Shown here in pieces: positions 32,484-33,212 of a stretch of 33,212 nt of DNA. The stretch spans positions 1 to 33,212 of IMG/VR virus record IMGVR_UViG_3300017748_000047; one strand, written 5' to 3'. Positions within the stretch are counted from its first letter, which is position 1, and every line of letters begins with the position of its first letter. The notes below the pieces were generated by a model. It did no database searches. It was not told where the DNA came from and worked only from the letters and a program-made list of their open reading frames with translations. Source of the DNA: a virus. The translations under genes and the position numbers were made by a program.

Positions 32484-33212
32484 TTAAATTAATGAGTCAA
32501 AACGGATGACACCAAAATCTTGGTCGCCACCAGCGTGATCACTTCTGAATACAGGTTTTTTGAACCCAAAAATCTTACCGATGGAGATACCATGTTGGTT
32601 ACCGTAGTCGAAAGTCTCTTCAACAACTTCAGGTAAACCGATGTCAGCCATAGCAAGTGCTTGTGCGCCTAACAATAAACCGCCGGCTTTTGCAGTAGCG
32701 CCAGTGCCTAAGTTAGTAAACACATGACGGAACTCATGAACCATAACGCCATCTACCATCAAGCCGTTGTGGCCAGTGAAGAATGGGTTAGAAGGTCCTC
32801 GAGTACCAGCGTTACGAACGGCAGTTAAGAAGTCAGTATCTAACTTCAAGTCAGCCATTTGACGTGGGTGAACGAACATATGATAAACTTCTTCGTTACC
32901 TGCGCCACGAATACCACGAATATAACGCTCTTTTGCAAGGGCTTTAAGTTCTACGATATGACCGTAAGACAACTTAACCATAGTGCCTTGATCAGCAAAG
33001 TTATCAGTCATGGTGCCATCACTATCAGTTGTCTGGCCGCCAGTGATGCAAGTGACGTGACGCTGAGTAGTAGGTACAGAAACAGCAGATGCAAACTCAA
33101 GCTCGCTTAAGTTTTGACCTGTGCCGGCAACATTACGAAGTGAGCCGTTATTTTTGTAAGCGTAAGAAACGCCAGACAAAGTTAAGAACGCAAGTTGGTC
33201 AATACGATCCGC
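32484..33212 (-). CDS. Major capsid protein, N4-gp56-like (5' end outside window)
   Basis: Partial; 242 codons are seen. The frame stays open to the window edge (residues ADRIDQLAFLT precede the TTG at 33179), so that TTG is not the start. Recognisable blocks: MVKLSYGHIVELKALAKER (spine helix), EVYHMFVHPRQMADLKLD (the 'v-H-P-x-q-x-x-d-L' strand), FFTGHNGLMVDGVMVHEFRHVF, then GGLLLGAQALAMADIG and a final FGFKKPVFRSDHAGGDQDFGV. This order is that of N4-gp56 family capsid proteins (HK97 fold, DUF4043), which occur in N4-like and many marine podophages. It forms the icosahedral head shell. The strongest anchor for calling the leftward block a virion module. Confidence 0.85.
   Translation of the reverse strand, partial: ADRIDQLAFLTLSGVSYAYKNNGSLRNVAGTGQNLSELEFASAVSVPTTQRHVTCITGGQTTDSDGTMTDNFADQGTMVKLSYGHIVELKALAKERYIRGIRGAGNEEVYHMFVHPRQMADLKLDTDFLTAVRNAGTRGPSNPFFTGHNGLMVDGVMVHEFRHVFTNLGTGATAKAGGLLLGAQALAMADIGLPEVVEETFDYGNQHGISIGKIFGFKKPVFRSDHAGGDQDFGVIRFDSLI

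Noticed and set aside
32484-33179. Capsid protein start at the TTG at 33179
   Set aside because: The frame continues open with sensible capsid sequence to the window edge, so the true start is outside.
1-33212. tRNA genes, CRISPR arrays, integrase/attachment sites, insertion sequences
   Set aside because: No cloverleaf, no regularly spaced repeats, no recombinase or transposase motifs found by eye; gaps between genes are too short to hold them.

Overview
The window is part of the genome of a tailed phage, most likely a short-tailed (podovirus-type) marine phage, either lytic or assembled from metagenomic data. The evidence is a complete virion-morphogenesis and lysis block with an N4-gp56-like capsid protein, T7-like tail tubular and internal core proteins, no tape measure or sheath genes, and nearly gapless packing (the largest space between genes is 59 bases). 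Gene types typical of marine phages (2-oxoglutarate/Fe(II) oxygenases, a GTA-type 3-TM holin, small Lys-rich Cys-containing proteins) point to an aquatic, probably proteobacterial host. The host is an inference. I see no tRNA, integrase, CRISPR array or insertion sequence.

Layout: two convergent blocks. Bases 1-3818 read rightward and hold the end of a DNA metabolism block: the C-terminal part of a SNF2-type helicase, two conserved phage proteins of uncertain role, a PD-(D/E)XK (VRR-NUC-like) nuclease, and two adjacent oxygenases. Bases 3802-33212 read leftward and form the virion and lysis block. The two blocks meet with a 17-base tail-to-tail overlap and no obvious terminator.

Read in its own direction (right to left), the virion block runs: major capsid protein (5' end outside the window), probable capsid decoration protein, a textbook intrinsic terminator, two small head-region proteins, two connector/tail-tube proteins, a T7 gp13-like acetyltransferase-fold protein, two gp14-like membrane-active proteins, a 1001-residue and a 2548-residue ejection protein (the latter with a zinc metallopeptidase motif), three tiny cationic proteins, holin, GH24 lysozyme, a BppU-like tail protein, a 77-residue protein built on 27-bp repeats, the main tail fibre, two tail proteins, a five-gene cassette of membrane or exported proteins, and finally a 1364-residue tail nozzle-like protein and a 214-residue protein. 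Terminase and portal are presumably just right of the window.

Most neighbouring genes overlap by 1-8 bases (ATGA, TAATG, TGATG), implying translational coupling in one long transcript. The most unusual stretch is 8538-11028. Two exported proteins have signal peptides encoded almost exactly within the out-of-frame 3' ends of the genes before them, and they are flanked by single-TM coiled-coil proteins. I do not recognise a described system that matches this cassette. It is the best candidate here for something new.
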